Of a stretch of 9,918 nucleotides of DNA, positions 1-6,799 are shown piece by piece (the stretch's first letter is position 1; every line of letters begins with the position of its first letter). Position numbers and translations under genes: made by a program. The DNA comes from Thermomicrobiales bacterium (lineage in GTDB: Bacteria > Chloroflexota > Chloroflexia > Thermomicrobiales > UBA6265). The notes under the pieces are model-generated. The model saw only the letters and a list, made by a program, of their open reading frames with translations. It was not told where the DNA came from and made no database searches. The DNA is taken from the NCBI GenBank assembly GCA_025928535.1, contig JAICJJ010000059.1, positions 1 to 9,918 of the forward strand, written 5' to 3'.

Positions 1-1031
1 GCCGCGAAATCGCGCGACGCGAGTTTGCTCCGACTGATGTCGGCAAGCACGTAGTAGGAGCCGGGCGTCCGGCGGGCCGGCAAGTCCATCGCGCCGAGCC
101 GGTCATAGAGATAGTCGCGCCGCGCTCGCCATTCCGCCATCATCGCCGCGAGCGGTTCCTGGGGGCCGTCGAGAATGGCGAGCGCGGCGACCTGCGATGG
201 GGCGGCGGCGCAAATCGACGTCGCGTGCTTGATCGCCGTCAGCGCCGGCTTCATAGCGGCCGGGACGCCGAGATAGCCGACGCGCCAGCCGGTCATCGCA
301 AACGCTTTCGAGAAGCCGTTGAGCGTCACCGTTCGCGGCTTGAGATTCGGCAGGCTCGCGACGCTGACGTGCTCGGCATCGTCAAACACGAACCGCTCGT
401 ACAATTCGTCCGCATAGATGAGCAAATCGTGGCGCGCGGCGATGTCGCCGACCGCTTGCAAGATCTCGCGTGGTTGGACGGCGCCGGACGGGTGATCCGG
501 CGAGATAATGAGAATGCCCTTCGTTTTTGGCGTCACCGCCGCTTCGATGGCTTCCGGCCGCAGGAGAAAACCGGCCTCGACATCGGTCGCCACGGGCACG
601 GGCTTGGCGCCGACCATGGCCAACACTTCGTCGTACACGCTGTAGCGCGGATCGGCGACGATGACTTCGTCGCCCGGGTTGAGGGTGCCGAACAGCGCGA
701 CGAACATCGCTTCCTGGGCGCCGGCGGTGACGATGATTTCGGTCGCTGGATCGTAGTCGACCTGATTTTCGTGCCGCAGCTTGCGGGCGATCGCTTCCCG
801 CAGTTCCGGCATGCCGTCGTGAAAGGTGTAATAGACCGTGCCGGCGTCGAGAAACTTCCGCACCGCTTCGATCGCGTGGGGCGGCGTCGGCAAATCCGGC
901 GTCCCTTGCGAAAGCGAGATGACGCCGGCCGGGCCGGGCGTCTGCAAACGGGTGTGGACGAAAGGATGCGCCCGATCAGCCAGAAAGCGCAGGCTGTCTT
1001 GTTCCGACGACATGACGTTCGTTGCGCCCAC
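1..1031 (-). CDS. Class I/II PLP-dependent aminotransferase (3' end off the window)
   Basis: This is a fold-type I aminotransferase of the aspartate/aromatic type. It would transfer an amino group between an amino acid and a keto acid or keto sugar in the cytoplasm. About 343 residues are visible; the family runs to roughly 380-400, so the C-terminal small-domain segment with the carboxylate-binding Arg is missing. Seen: YYTFHDG near 67, the AGAQEAMF segment at 103-110, PRYSVY at 128-133, YADELYERF at 206-214 (Asp208 for the pyridine nitrogen, Tyr211), and GFSKAFAMTGWRVGY at 239-253 with Lys242 as the Schiff-base lysine. The usual NPxNP(T/S)G motif reads SPDHPSG, with His180 in place of the conserved Asn. 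I chose GTG at 1031 because a GGAAAGGGG ribosome site precedes it; ATG at 1013 has none. It lies 48 nt after the oxidoreductase gene, probably in the same operon. The exact substrate is unknown. Confidence 0.9.
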   Translation of the reverse strand, partial: MGATNVMSSEQDSLRFLADRAHPFVHTRLQTPGPAGVISLSQGTPDLPTPPHAIEAVRKFLDAGTVYYTFHDGMPELREAIARKLRHENQVDYDPATEIIVTAGAQEAMFVALFGTLNPGDEVIVADPRYSVYDEVLAMVGAKPVPVATDVEAGFLLRPEAIEAAVTPKTKGILIISPDHPSGAVQPREILQAVGDIAARHDLLIYADELYERFVFDDAEHVSVASLPNLKPRTVTLNGFSKAFAMTGWRVGYLGVPAAMKPALTAIKHATSICAAAPSQVAALAILDGPQEPLAAMMAEWRARRDYLYDRLGAMDLPARRTPGSYYVLADISRSKLASRDFA

Positions 1032-1079
1032 TCGGTCCCCTTTCCTTGGCAATAAGCGCCGCTACAGCCGGTTCTCGCG

Positions 1080-2156
1080 CTAATCGGGAGGCAATTCCAA
1101 CCAGTGCCGCGGCACTTCATGCTGCGCAAAGAACGCCGCCATCTCGACCGGTTGGCCCGTGCGATTGGACTCTTCCATCGCCGCAATGATGCCGAATGTC
1201 TTGAGATGGTCGATGCCGGATGGGTGAGGACGGAGATTGCCGGCAAGGATTTGCCGCGCGACGTCGGAGAGCATCAGACGGGCGTCGTCGACCAACGGCT
1301 CCTGGGCCGGCAGGGCAATGGGTTGAAACTCGTCGGCGCCGACGCCGCGGGCGATCCGCAGATCGGCGAACAGGTCGAATTGCGCCAGCGCCCCTTCGTC
1401 GCAGTCGGTTCGCCAGAGGAAGTCATTGATCTTCGTTTGCCCCGACCAGGCGCCGAAATAGTTGACGATCAGATCGTCGTCCAATTCGAGCGTGGCGATG
1501 ACCGTCGCGTCGTCCCGGTACATGCTCCAGGGAGGGTTGTGACAGCGGCACCAGACGCGCCGCACGTCGCGGCCATAGGCGTACCGAATTTCATCGACAT
1601 GATGGATCGTTTGCTCGTAGAGCATTGGTTGCCGCATGGTCAGGGGAAAGCGATTGAGGCCAGGCCGCCGTCCGTCGCGATTGCGCCAATAGACGTATTG
1701 GGAAAAACTGGGCGCGCCGAGTTCGCCTGAAGCGAAGATTTCTTTTGCTTTGCGCACGCAATGTTGATAGCGGAAATTGAGGCCAACCGCGAACGCCAAG
1801 CCCGCTGCTTCCGCGGCCTCGACGATGCGAAGGCCCTCGTCGAAATCGAGCGTCAGCGGTTTTTCCGACAGCAAGTGCGCGCCCGCGTCGAAGACCTGCG
1901 CCGTTTCGCCGAAGCGGTCCATCGGCGGCGTGGCCAGCAGCACGAGGTCGGGCCGTGCCGCCTCCAATGCCGCCTCCAGGGTGGCGAAGCACATTTCCGG
2001 CGTGGCGCCGAAGCGATCGGCGGCCCATGCGAGATTGCCCGGATCGATATCGACGTAGCCGACGGTCTCCGTCAACGGTTCGTCCGCCAGCAACCGGCTC
2101 CAGATTTTGCCGCGGGCGCCAACTCCGACCAACAATGTTCGCAGCGTCTCCCCCAT
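1080..2156 (-). CDS. Gfo/Idh/MocA family NAD(P)-dependent oxidoreductase
   Basis: This 358-residue protein has the size and layout of the glucose-fructose oxidoreductase / inositol dehydrogenase / MocA family, which oxidises or reduces hydroxyl groups on sugars, cyclitols and related compounds. The N-terminal Rossmann fold starts with LLVGVGARGKIW (8-19), followed by an acidic strand end at VDID. SEKPLTLDFDEG (97-108) holds the family Lys99 of the EKP motif. The C-terminal half has EQTIHHVDEIRYAYG (181-195), the usual catalytic His region, and a beta-sheet substrate domain. The start ATG overlaps the stop of the regulator gene by one base (TGATG), with GGAG 7 nt upstream, so translation is probably coupled. 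A longer reading frame from 2231 runs back into the regulator and is rejected. Family assignment is firm; substrate is not. Confidence 0.92.
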   Translation of the reverse strand: MGETLRTLLVGVGARGKIWSRLLADEPLTETVGYVDIDPGNLAWAADRFGATPEMCFATLEAALEAARPDLVLLATPPMDRFGETAQVFDAGAHLLSEKPLTLDFDEGLRIVEAAEAAGLAFAVGLNFRYQHCVRKAKEIFASGELGAPSFSQYVYWRNRDGRRPGLNRFPLTMRQPMLYEQTIHHVDEIRYAYGRDVRRVWCRCHNPPWSMYRDDATVIATLELDDDLIVNYFGAWSGQTKINDFLWRTDCDEGALAQFDLFADLRIARGVGADEFQPIALPAQEPLVDDARLMLSDVARQILAGNLRPHPSGIDHLKTFGIIAAMEESNRTGQPVEMAAFFAQHEVPRHWLELPPD

Positions 2157-2998
2157 CACCGCTCTCCTACTCCGCTCGTCACGAGTTCGCCGGATGCCGC
2201 CGCCTCGGCGTCGGGCCGCTGTCCATTCCATCCCAGCCGCACGGAGAGTTGCTCCGCCGCCTCCCGCACGTGGGCGGCGAGCGATGGGATGGCATCCGGA
2301 CTCATCCGGACGGCGGCGCCGGACACGCCCATCTCAGCGATCACCTTGCCGTCGGCATTGCGCACTGGCGCGCCGATGCCGATCAGACCGTCTTCTCGCT
2401 CGCCGGCATCGTAGGAATAGCCGCGGGCGCGCGTCAGGGCCAAATCTTCGCGCATCGCTTCCGGGGAGGCGATCGTCCGGGCGGTCCGGCGCGGCAACCC
2501 TTTCGCCAAGATCCGCGCGACCTCGGCTTCAGGCAGATAAGCAAGCAAAATTTTTCCGGCGGCGGTGCAATAGAGCGGGCTCCGTTCGCCTTCTTGCGAG
2601 ACGATCCGGAGCGGGCTGCGACATTCCACCCGGGCGATCATCATGGCGTGGTCGTCGTGGAGAACGTTGACCGTCGCCGTCTCGCCGGTGGCTTCCATCA
2701 GCGCGCGCAAAACGGGCAACGCGAGATCGCGGAGTCCAGTCTGGGCTTGCACGCTGCGCGCCATGGCAAGGATTTTGTAGCCAAGTTGGTAGCGCCCCGA
2801 TTCCTCGGAACGCACGACATACTTGTGATGCTCCAACGAGGCGAGAAGGCGGGAAGCGGTCGTGATGTTGAGGCCAGCGGTTTCCGCGATCGAGGTCAGG
2901 CTCATCGGACTGGCGGTCTCGGCCAGCACGTCGAGAACGCGGAGCGCGCGTTCCACCGTTTGCGAGCCGTGGCGCCCGGAAAGTTCGTTGTTCGCCAT
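2156..2998 (-). CDS. IclR-family transcriptional regulator
   Basis: This 280-residue protein matches the IclR family, DNA-binding regulators that sense small carboxylic acids or sugar derivatives and usually control the adjacent catabolic genes. The winged helix-turn-helix covers about residues 14-70 (QTVERALRVLDVLAE, then SLTSIAETAGLNITTASRLLASLEHHKYV). The effector domain covers about 85-253, with the family segments SPLYCTAAGKILLAYLP (140-156) and RARGYSYDAGEREDGLIGIGAPV (190-212). The last 25 residues are a variable tail. It is the first gene of the leftward operon and is read away from the SDR gene. The promoter lies inside the inverted repeat at 3036-3071, so self-regulation together with control of both operons is likely. 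The ribosome site before ATG 2998 is weak (GAAAG). Confidence 0.93.
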   Translation of the reverse strand: MANNELSGRHGSQTVERALRVLDVLAETASPMSLTSIAETAGLNITTASRLLASLEHHKYVVRSEESGRYQLGYKILAMARSVQAQTGLRDLALPVLRALMEATGETATVNVLHDDHAMMIARVECRSPLRIVSQEGERSPLYCTAAGKILLAYLPEAEVARILAKGLPRRTARTIASPEAMREDLALTRARGYSYDAGEREDGLIGIGAPVRNADGKVIAEMGVSGAAVRMSPDAIPSLAAHVREAAEQLSVRLGWNGQRPDAEAAASGELVTSGVGER

Positions 2999-3035
2999 GT
3001 TTTCGCTTTCATCATGCGAAAGGTGGTGTCGCGTG

Positions 3036-3071
3036 TTGACAATACTAGGCGCGCCGCTCTAGCCTTGTCAA
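3036..3071. promoter_or_regulatory. Divergent face-to-face promoters inside an imperfect inverted repeat (candidate IclR operator)
   Basis: The arms TTGACAATACTAG (3036-3048) and CTAGCCTTGTCAA (3059-3071) are inverted repeats matching at 11 of 13 positions around a 10-nt GC-rich centre. Each arm starts with a perfect -35 box. Rightward: TTGACA 3036-3041, 18-nt spacer, TAGCCT 3060-3065. Leftward: TTGACA 3071-3066, 18-nt spacer, TAGTAT 3047-3042. The two promoters therefore overlap completely. The repeat lies between the regulator gene and the SDR gene, where IclR-type operators commonly sit. Promoter strength and the bound protein are inferred. Confidence 0.7.
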
Positions 3072-3154
3072 GAGGCCGTGTCGTTGCGAATGTGGGAGTG
3101 CGGCGCTGGCGCAAAGCGCGCGCCGCGTATCGGCAGGAGCGAGCGGAGCACGGG

Positions 3155-4213
3155 ATGCGGGTGCTGATCACCGGTGCGACGGGATTTGTCGGAGCGCATG
3201 CCGCCGCCGTCGCAGTCGCCGCCGGTCACGACGTCGTCGCGCTGCATCATGGTCCGGGCGACGGTCGCCTGTTGGCGGCGATTGCGCGCAACAGTTCGGC
3301 CCAAGCATCGTTCGTACAAGCCGACGTCTGCGATGCGACCGCGATCGATCGCATCGTACGCGACTATGCGCCAACCCATATGCTCCACGCGGCCGCGATC
3401 ACGCCGAGTCCAGCGCGGGAAACGGGCGAGCCGCGCCGTGTCGTCGCGACCAACGAACTGGGAACTTTGAACCTGCTGGTCGCCGCCGCCCGCCACGGCA
3501 CGCAGCGCTTTGTGCTGGTCAGTTCGACGGGAGTCTACACGGGACTGGACGGATCGCGCGAACTTGACGAGGAAAGCCCGCTGTGCGATCCGTGCGGACT
3601 CTACGCCGTCACAAAATTGGGCGCGGAGCGGCTCAGCCGGTGGGCGAGGCAGACATTGCAGTTGGATGCGTCTATCGTCCGGCTCGGGTCCGTCTATGGT
3701 CAATTTGAACGGCCGACGCCGTCGCGCAGCCGCATGTCGTGGATCTATCAGGCGATCAGCCTCGGCCACTCTGGAACCGAGGTGCGATGCAACGCGCCGG
3801 ACGCCAAGCGCGATTGGATTCACGGCGACGACGTCGGCGCGGCGCTGATGGCGGTGCTGCAGGCGCGGAACCTGCCGCACGTCGTCTACAACCTGGCTGG
3901 TCCGCGCCAGTCGATCGCCGCGGTCGTCGGCGAGTTGTCCCAAATCATGCCGACGCTGCGGATCGAATGGGTGCAGAGCCTCGAGGAGGCGAATCTGGCC
4001 ATCCCTCCCGCCGCCCATTGCTGCTCGATCTCCGCCGCCCGCCTGGGTCGCGACGTCGGATTTGCGCCGACGATCGACCTGGCGGCCGGGCTCCGCCTCT
4101 GTGTTGCAGATTTTGGACGATGGGGAAGCGCCGGGCTGCCTGATCCGGGCGCGGATAGCGAAAGGAGCGACGGTGATGGTCACGGCGACATTCGAGGCAT
4201 TCAGTCAACCTGA
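3155..4213 (+). CDS. NAD-dependent epimerase/dehydratase family protein (extended SDR)
   Basis: This 352-residue extended short-chain dehydrogenase/reductase acts with NAD(P) on a sugar or nucleotide-sugar-like substrate. The N-terminal TGATGFVG (6-13) is the dinucleotide-binding TGxxGxxG motif. ADVCD near 56-60, HAAA (78-81), Asn100 in TNELGTLNLL, the catalytic Ser in VLVSSTGVY (120-128) and Tyr150-x3-Lys154 in YAVTK follow in the expected order. RDWIHGDDVGAAL (219-231) is the conserved second-half motif (usually RDxIHVxD). ATG 3155 has GGAG 6 nt upstream; the open frame extends further back but only through the regulator gene. The last ~35 residues are poorly conserved in character, and the stop lies 38 nt inside the next gene, so the two are co-transcribed. 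Possible relatives include UDP-glucose 4-epimerase-like and D-erythronate dehydrogenase-like enzymes; I cannot separate these. Confidence 0.9.
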   Translation: MRVLITGATGFVGAHAAAVAVAAGHDVVALHHGPGDGRLLAAIARNSSAQASFVQADVCDATAIDRIVRDYAPTHMLHAAAITPSPARETGEPRRVVATNELGTLNLLVAAARHGTQRFVLVSSTGVYTGLDGSRELDEESPLCDPCGLYAVTKLGAERLSRWARQTLQLDASIVRLGSVYGQFERPTPSRSRMSWIYQAISLGHSGTEVRCNAPDAKRDWIHGDDVGAALMAVLQARNLPHVVYNLAGPRQSIAAVVGELSQIMPTLRIEWVQSLEEANLAIPPAAHCCSISAARLGRDVGFAPTIDLAAGLRLCVADFGRWGSAGLPDPGADSERSDGDGHGDIRGIQST

Positions 4214-5135
4214 CCTGGAATTTCTCCAGGCGGCCGAAGCGACGACCGATCTTGATGTTGTCATCAGGGGGGAGCCCGTTGGCGATGAAGACGTCATTCT
4301 CGTCGAGCATCGCGACATCGATGGGGAATGGCTGCGACGAATGCCGGCGTTACGCTGCGTGGTCGCGGTCGAATCGGGGCGGGCGCTCCTCCCATATTCC
4401 CAAATTCGGGCGCGCGGGGTCGAAGTCCGCATCGTCCCGAATTTGAGCGGGCTTGGGGTCGCCGAACATGCCTTTGCCCTCCTCCTGGCGCTGAAGAAGC
4501 AGGTGACCAGAGGCGACGCCGCTGTCCGACAAAACAGATGGCGACCTGAGGTGGTCGAGCCGTTGTTTACCGATCAGCGCGCCCATACCTTCAACTGGGC
4601 GGGACTGGACAACCTGGGATGGCTTTGGCGGGAGACGCTTGGCATTATCGGCTTCGGCCGCATCGGACAGGCTATCGCCAAACGAGCGCGGGCGTTCGAT
4701 ATGGAGGTGTGCTACTTCGACCGGCATCCGGTCGCGGCCGCCGTCGAGCGGCATCTCGGCGTCCAATACCTGCCGCTCGATGACTTGTTGACGCGATCTG
4801 ACGCGGTCACGCTCCATCTGCCATTTTCGGTTGAGAGCGAACACCTGATCGGCCAACGCGAATTGTCGTTGATGAAGCCGACGGCCCTGCTCATCAATAC
4901 GGCGCGCGGCCGGGTTGTTGACGAGGAAGCGCTGATTTCCGCATTACAATCGAGGAAGATCGCCGGCGCCGGGCTGGATGTTTTCGTGTACGAACCGATC
5001 CAATCGGACAACCCGCTGATTGGCCTAGACAACGTCATCCTGACTCCCCACGTCGCCGGCATCTTTAGCCCCGTCGCCCGTGAAAGGCAGATCCTCGCTC
5101 TCCTGCAGGAAGCGCTCAACTGTCAGGAGTCGTAG
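4176..5135 (+). CDS. D-isomer specific 2-hydroxyacid dehydrogenase
   Basis: This 319-residue enzyme belongs to the D-2-hydroxyacid dehydrogenase family (phosphoglycerate, glyoxylate and hydroxypyruvate reductase relatives), which interconverts 2-keto acids and D-2-hydroxy acids with NAD(P). Seen: VAEHAFALLLAL (95-106); the NAD motif GFGRIG (159-164) with Asp182 at the end of the second strand, which favours NAD; Arg244 in NTARGRVVDE; Glu273 in GLDVFVYEP; and His292 in LTPHVAG. Arg/Glu/His is the complete catalytic triad. ATG 4176 is preceded by AAAGGAG at 8 nt; an upstream ATG at 4062 in the same frame lies in the SDR gene and is rejected. The start overlaps the SDR gene by 38 nt, so translation is probably coupled. 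It is the last gene of the rightward operon. Confidence 0.93.
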   Translation: MVTATFEAFSQPDLEFLQAAEATTDLDVVIRGEPVGDEDVILVEHRDIDGEWLRRMPALRCVVAVESGRALLPYSQIRARGVEVRIVPNLSGLGVAEHAFALLLALKKQVTRGDAAVRQNRWRPEVVEPLFTDQRAHTFNWAGLDNLGWLWRETLGIIGFGRIGQAIAKRARAFDMEVCYFDRHPVAAAVERHLGVQYLPLDDLLTRSDAVTLHLPFSVESEHLIGQRELSLMKPTALLINTARGRVVDEEALISALQSRKIAGAGLDVFVYEPIQSDNPLIGLDNVILTPHVAGIFSPVARERQILALLQEALNCQES

Positions 5136-5398
5136 CCCGCAGACGATCGAGCCTGGCGAGCGACGCAGAGGCGCCGGAGCGTTCCGCTGCTTACGGGCGC
5201 TCGAGCCAATACACGGCCCGGCTGACGAAATCGTGGCGGGAGTGGGAGATGCCAAAGACGGCGGCGTGCGCCGTCCGTCGTCGATCCGCCGAGCAGCGTG
5301 ATACGGCAGGATGCCGGCGGTGGAGCCATCCGGCCGCCGAGCGCTCGGGGCCTCGAGCGGGGATTGAAACATGTAGCCAGATAGTGGCCGCGGGGTTA
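5136..5398. other. Non-coding stretch between the dehydrogenase operon and the IS remnant
   Basis: I see no convincing gene on either strand; the open frames here lack ribosome sites and family motifs. The stretch holds the hairpin at 5257-5275 and a perfect 12-bp palindrome CCGAGCGCTCGG at 5337-5348. It ends at TTA followed by GAGCCTGTTATGGAC, read here as a target-site triplet next to the IS5-like end. Confidence 0.5.
5257..5275 (+). terminator. Weak candidate hairpin after the rightward operon
   Basis: GACGGCG and CGCCGTC form a perfect 7-bp stem with a 5-nt loop about 120 nt after the dehydrogenase stop. No T-run follows, so it is not a canonical intrinsic terminator. It may only mark a structured 3' untranslated region. 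Confidence 0.25.
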
Positions 5399-5552
5399 GA
5401 GCCTGTTATGGACTGTGCGCGACGGCGGCGACCAAGCGATGGAGCATCACGCAGGCAAAGACGATGAACTGCAGGGCAGCAACCGTTCCTGGCAAGCGTT
5501 CATAGTCGCGGGCCAGTTGGCGGAAGTGGCGGGCATGGCTCCGATCCTGCTG
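5399..5552 (-). mobile_element. End fragment of an IS5-family insertion sequence
   Basis: The fragment combines a transposase C-terminus (see the pseudogene at 5406) with a terminus-like sequence, GAGCCTGTTATGGACTGT, that begins at 5399 directly after TTA (5396-5398). IS5-family elements of the IS1031/IS427 type are known to insert at TNA triplets and to end their transposase gene very close to the terminal repeat; here the TAA stop is only 7 bases from the inferred end. No matching opposite end (complement of GAGCCTGTTATGG) is visible in the window, so the element is truncated. The inner boundary near 5552 is approximate. Confidence 0.6.
5406..5552 (-). pseudogene. IS5-family transposase, C-terminal remnant
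   Basis: The leftward frame ending at TAA 5406-5408 reads DRSHARHFRQLARDYERLP followed by a hydrophobic FIVFACVMLHRLV tail. This is the characteristic C-terminus of IS5-family DDE transposases (typically ERSHAW...FRxLARDYERLPET...LMLRRL). About 46-48 residues survive. The expected WVVERxxAW segment is damaged: the catalytic-motif Glu position reads Asp, and several residues between SHA and HFRQL are missing. Upstream of about 5552 the similarity stops in all frames. The catalytic Asp residues are absent, so this is not a working enzyme. Confidence 0.75.
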
Positions 5553-5615
5553 AGCGCGCCGCGGCCGAACGCCGCTCGGCGTTTGCGAAAACGGACCACG
5601 GGAAGGGGGCGCGCC

Positions 5616-5927
5616 ATGGATCGGCTGCAGTTCCAGACGCAACCGCACGAGGACGTCACCGCGCTGTATGGGCGGGTCGCTGCCCGCGAGCTGTCGGCGG
5701 CGGACCATGCCGCCCGGCAGGCGGCGTGAGACGACCTCGCCGCCGCCCTCTCCTGTGTGCTGGCGGTCGCCGAAACCTTCGGGCTCGCGCCGGTCGTCCG
5801 CGACACGCTCGACGCCCGCCTGGCCGGGGTGGCGCAGGCCGCAGCGCACGGGCAATGGCGCGCCTTCGAAGCGGGACTACGGGTCGGGATGGCGCTGGCA
5901 GGGCTGGTGGGACCGAGCCTCAACTAG
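5616..5927 (+). pseudogene. Small hypothetical protein gene interrupted by an in-frame TGA
   Basis: ATG 5616 has a strong GGAAGGGGG ribosome site 6-8 nt upstream. The frame reads 37 codons (MDRLQFQTQPHEDVTALYGR...), meets TGA at 5727-5729, and then continues without another stop for 65 codons to TAG at 5925-5927. The second part contains CVLAVAETFGLAPVV and RVGMALAGLVGPSLN, predicted helical. Codon use is the same before and after the TGA, with third-position GC near 86% or higher, which supports one original gene of about 103 residues. TGA is one transition from CGA (Arg) or TGG (Trp). The second half has no ribosome site of its own. I do not recognise the family. It may be a true nonsense mutation or a sequencing error. 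Confidence 0.55.
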
Positions 5928-6068
5928 CAGCACGCTGGCACGCTAATTGCCCGGCGGCGGGCGTGACGTGGTGTGACCGGCGGCGCAGGGCGGCCGTCAC
6001 GGCGAACGACGCGCTCGGCGCGGCGATCGGCCTCCCCGTCCCCCGGACCGCCACGCGGATGAGACGGC

Positions 6069-6254
6069 ATGCCGCACGACAACCACTCCCAGCCTCCGCT
6101 GCTGGTGCTGGCGACGGCCTTGCTGCTGGTGGCGCTCACGCTGCTGGCGTGGTCGCGGGATCTCGTGGACGATGATGCCGCGACCGGCGGCGTCAGTCTG
6201 ATCCTCGGCATCAGTTGGGCCTGGCTGATCTGGCAACGGCAGCGTCACTCGTAG
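6069..6254 (+). CDS. Small two-helix membrane protein, unknown function
   Basis: This 61-residue protein has a short polar N-terminus (MPHDNHSQPP), a first transmembrane helix at about 10-28 (LLVLATALLLVALTLLAW), an acidic turn RDLVDDDAATGG, and a second helix at about 41-55 (GVSLILGISWAWLIW) ending in WQRQRHS. The basic tail suggests that both ends face the cytoplasm. Third-position GC is high and resembles the neighbouring genes. The ribosome site is weak (GGATGAGA). It stands alone, about 140 nt after the interrupted gene. No family is recognised. Confidence 0.6.
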   Translation: MPHDNHSQPPLLVLATALLLVALTLLAWSRDLVDDDAATGGVSLILGISWAWLIWQRQRHS

Positions 6255-6574
6255 CGTGGGTGGATGCCGGGAACGTGGCGTCGTCCCCGGCGTCAGAACA
6301 ATTCGTCAATCCCGTCAGTTCCCGTCCGATTCGACCGGACGCCGCAGCCCTTGTCCGCGCCGGCGGCACATCACATCCAATGTAGGTCGGCCGCGGCGGA
6401 CGCAATTTGGGTTCGACTACTCTGCCCGACAACCCGTGCCGTGGCATCCTCCGAATGAGTCAGATTCGGCCGCATCAGCACGTTGGCGAACACGGTCGCG
6501 ACCGCTGCCGTTTGCGTCGCGTTCGGCCAGCAGGACGAAGGCGCGTCCACGGGCCTGTCGTGGTGGCGGCGCGG
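6255..6574. other. Stretch without an assigned gene
   Basis: A GC-rich hairpin with a one-base bulge (GCCGGGA 6266-6272 with TCCCCGGC 6284-6291) follows the membrane-protein gene by 12 nt and may end its transcript, though no T-run follows. Leftward, in the same frame as the 74-aa gene after its TAG, an open stretch reads AVATVFANVLMRPNLTHSED and continues to TGA near 6382. It could be a lost extension of that gene, but it has no ribosome site and is too weak to call. Confidence 0.35.
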
Positions 6575-6799
6575 CTAGGCGTTGTGCGCGGCGGCGACAC
6601 GCAGCCGGTCGAGCACCATGCCGTCGTCCCGGCGGACGATGACGACCACGACGGGCCAGACGCCCTCGCGCAACAAGCACGCAATGACGAGTTGGTGGGC
6701 TTGGGCCAGCGCGAAGCACTCGGCGTCGACCAGGACGGCCACGCGGTCGTGAGTGAGGGCGAGGCCGACCTGATAACGGGCGGCGGGGGCGGGGGCCAT
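6575..6799 (-). CDS. Hypothetical 74-aa protein with a NYN-nuclease-like start
   Basis: The frame reads MAPAPAARYQVGLALTHDRVAV and continues LVDAECFALAQAHQLVIACLL, then GVWPVVVVIVRRDDGMVLDRLRV. Third-position GC is over 90%, clearly higher than in the overlapping opposite-strand frame, which has an implausible run of Asp residues. GGAG lies about 10 nt before ATG 6799. The beta-strand followed by LVDAE (23-27), a helix, and a second valine-rich strand resemble the first unit of NYN/PIN-like RNases (usually FIDAEN). However, Asn is replaced by Cys, and the remaining acidic residues of that fold are absent because the frame stops. An in-frame ATG at 6871 is possible but has GGAGG directly abutting it. 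The NYN link is speculative; it could also be an unrelated small alpha/beta protein. Confidence 0.5.
   Translation of the reverse strand: MAPAPAARYQVGLALTHDRVAVLVDAECFALAQAHQLVIACLLREGVWPVVVVIVRRDDGMVLDRLRVAAAHNA

Noticed and set aside
2157..2231. 25-residue N-terminal extension of the oxidoreductase
   Set aside because: It overlaps the regulator's coding end, is Arg-rich, and lies before a well-placed GGAG and the normal Rossmann start.
1955..3154. Upstream extension of the SDR frame by 400 codons
   Set aside because: It runs antisense through the regulator and oxidoreductase genes; the Rossmann start MRVLITGATGF with GGAG upstream fixes the start at 3155.
5337..5348. Palindrome CCGAGCGCTCGG as an operator or terminator
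   Set aside because: A 12-bp GC palindrome is not rare in such DNA; no promoter, T-run or adjacent gene start supports a role.
5025..5372. Leftward 115-codon frame after the dehydrogenase
   Set aside because: It overlaps the dehydrogenase 3' end antisense and has no motif or ribosome site.
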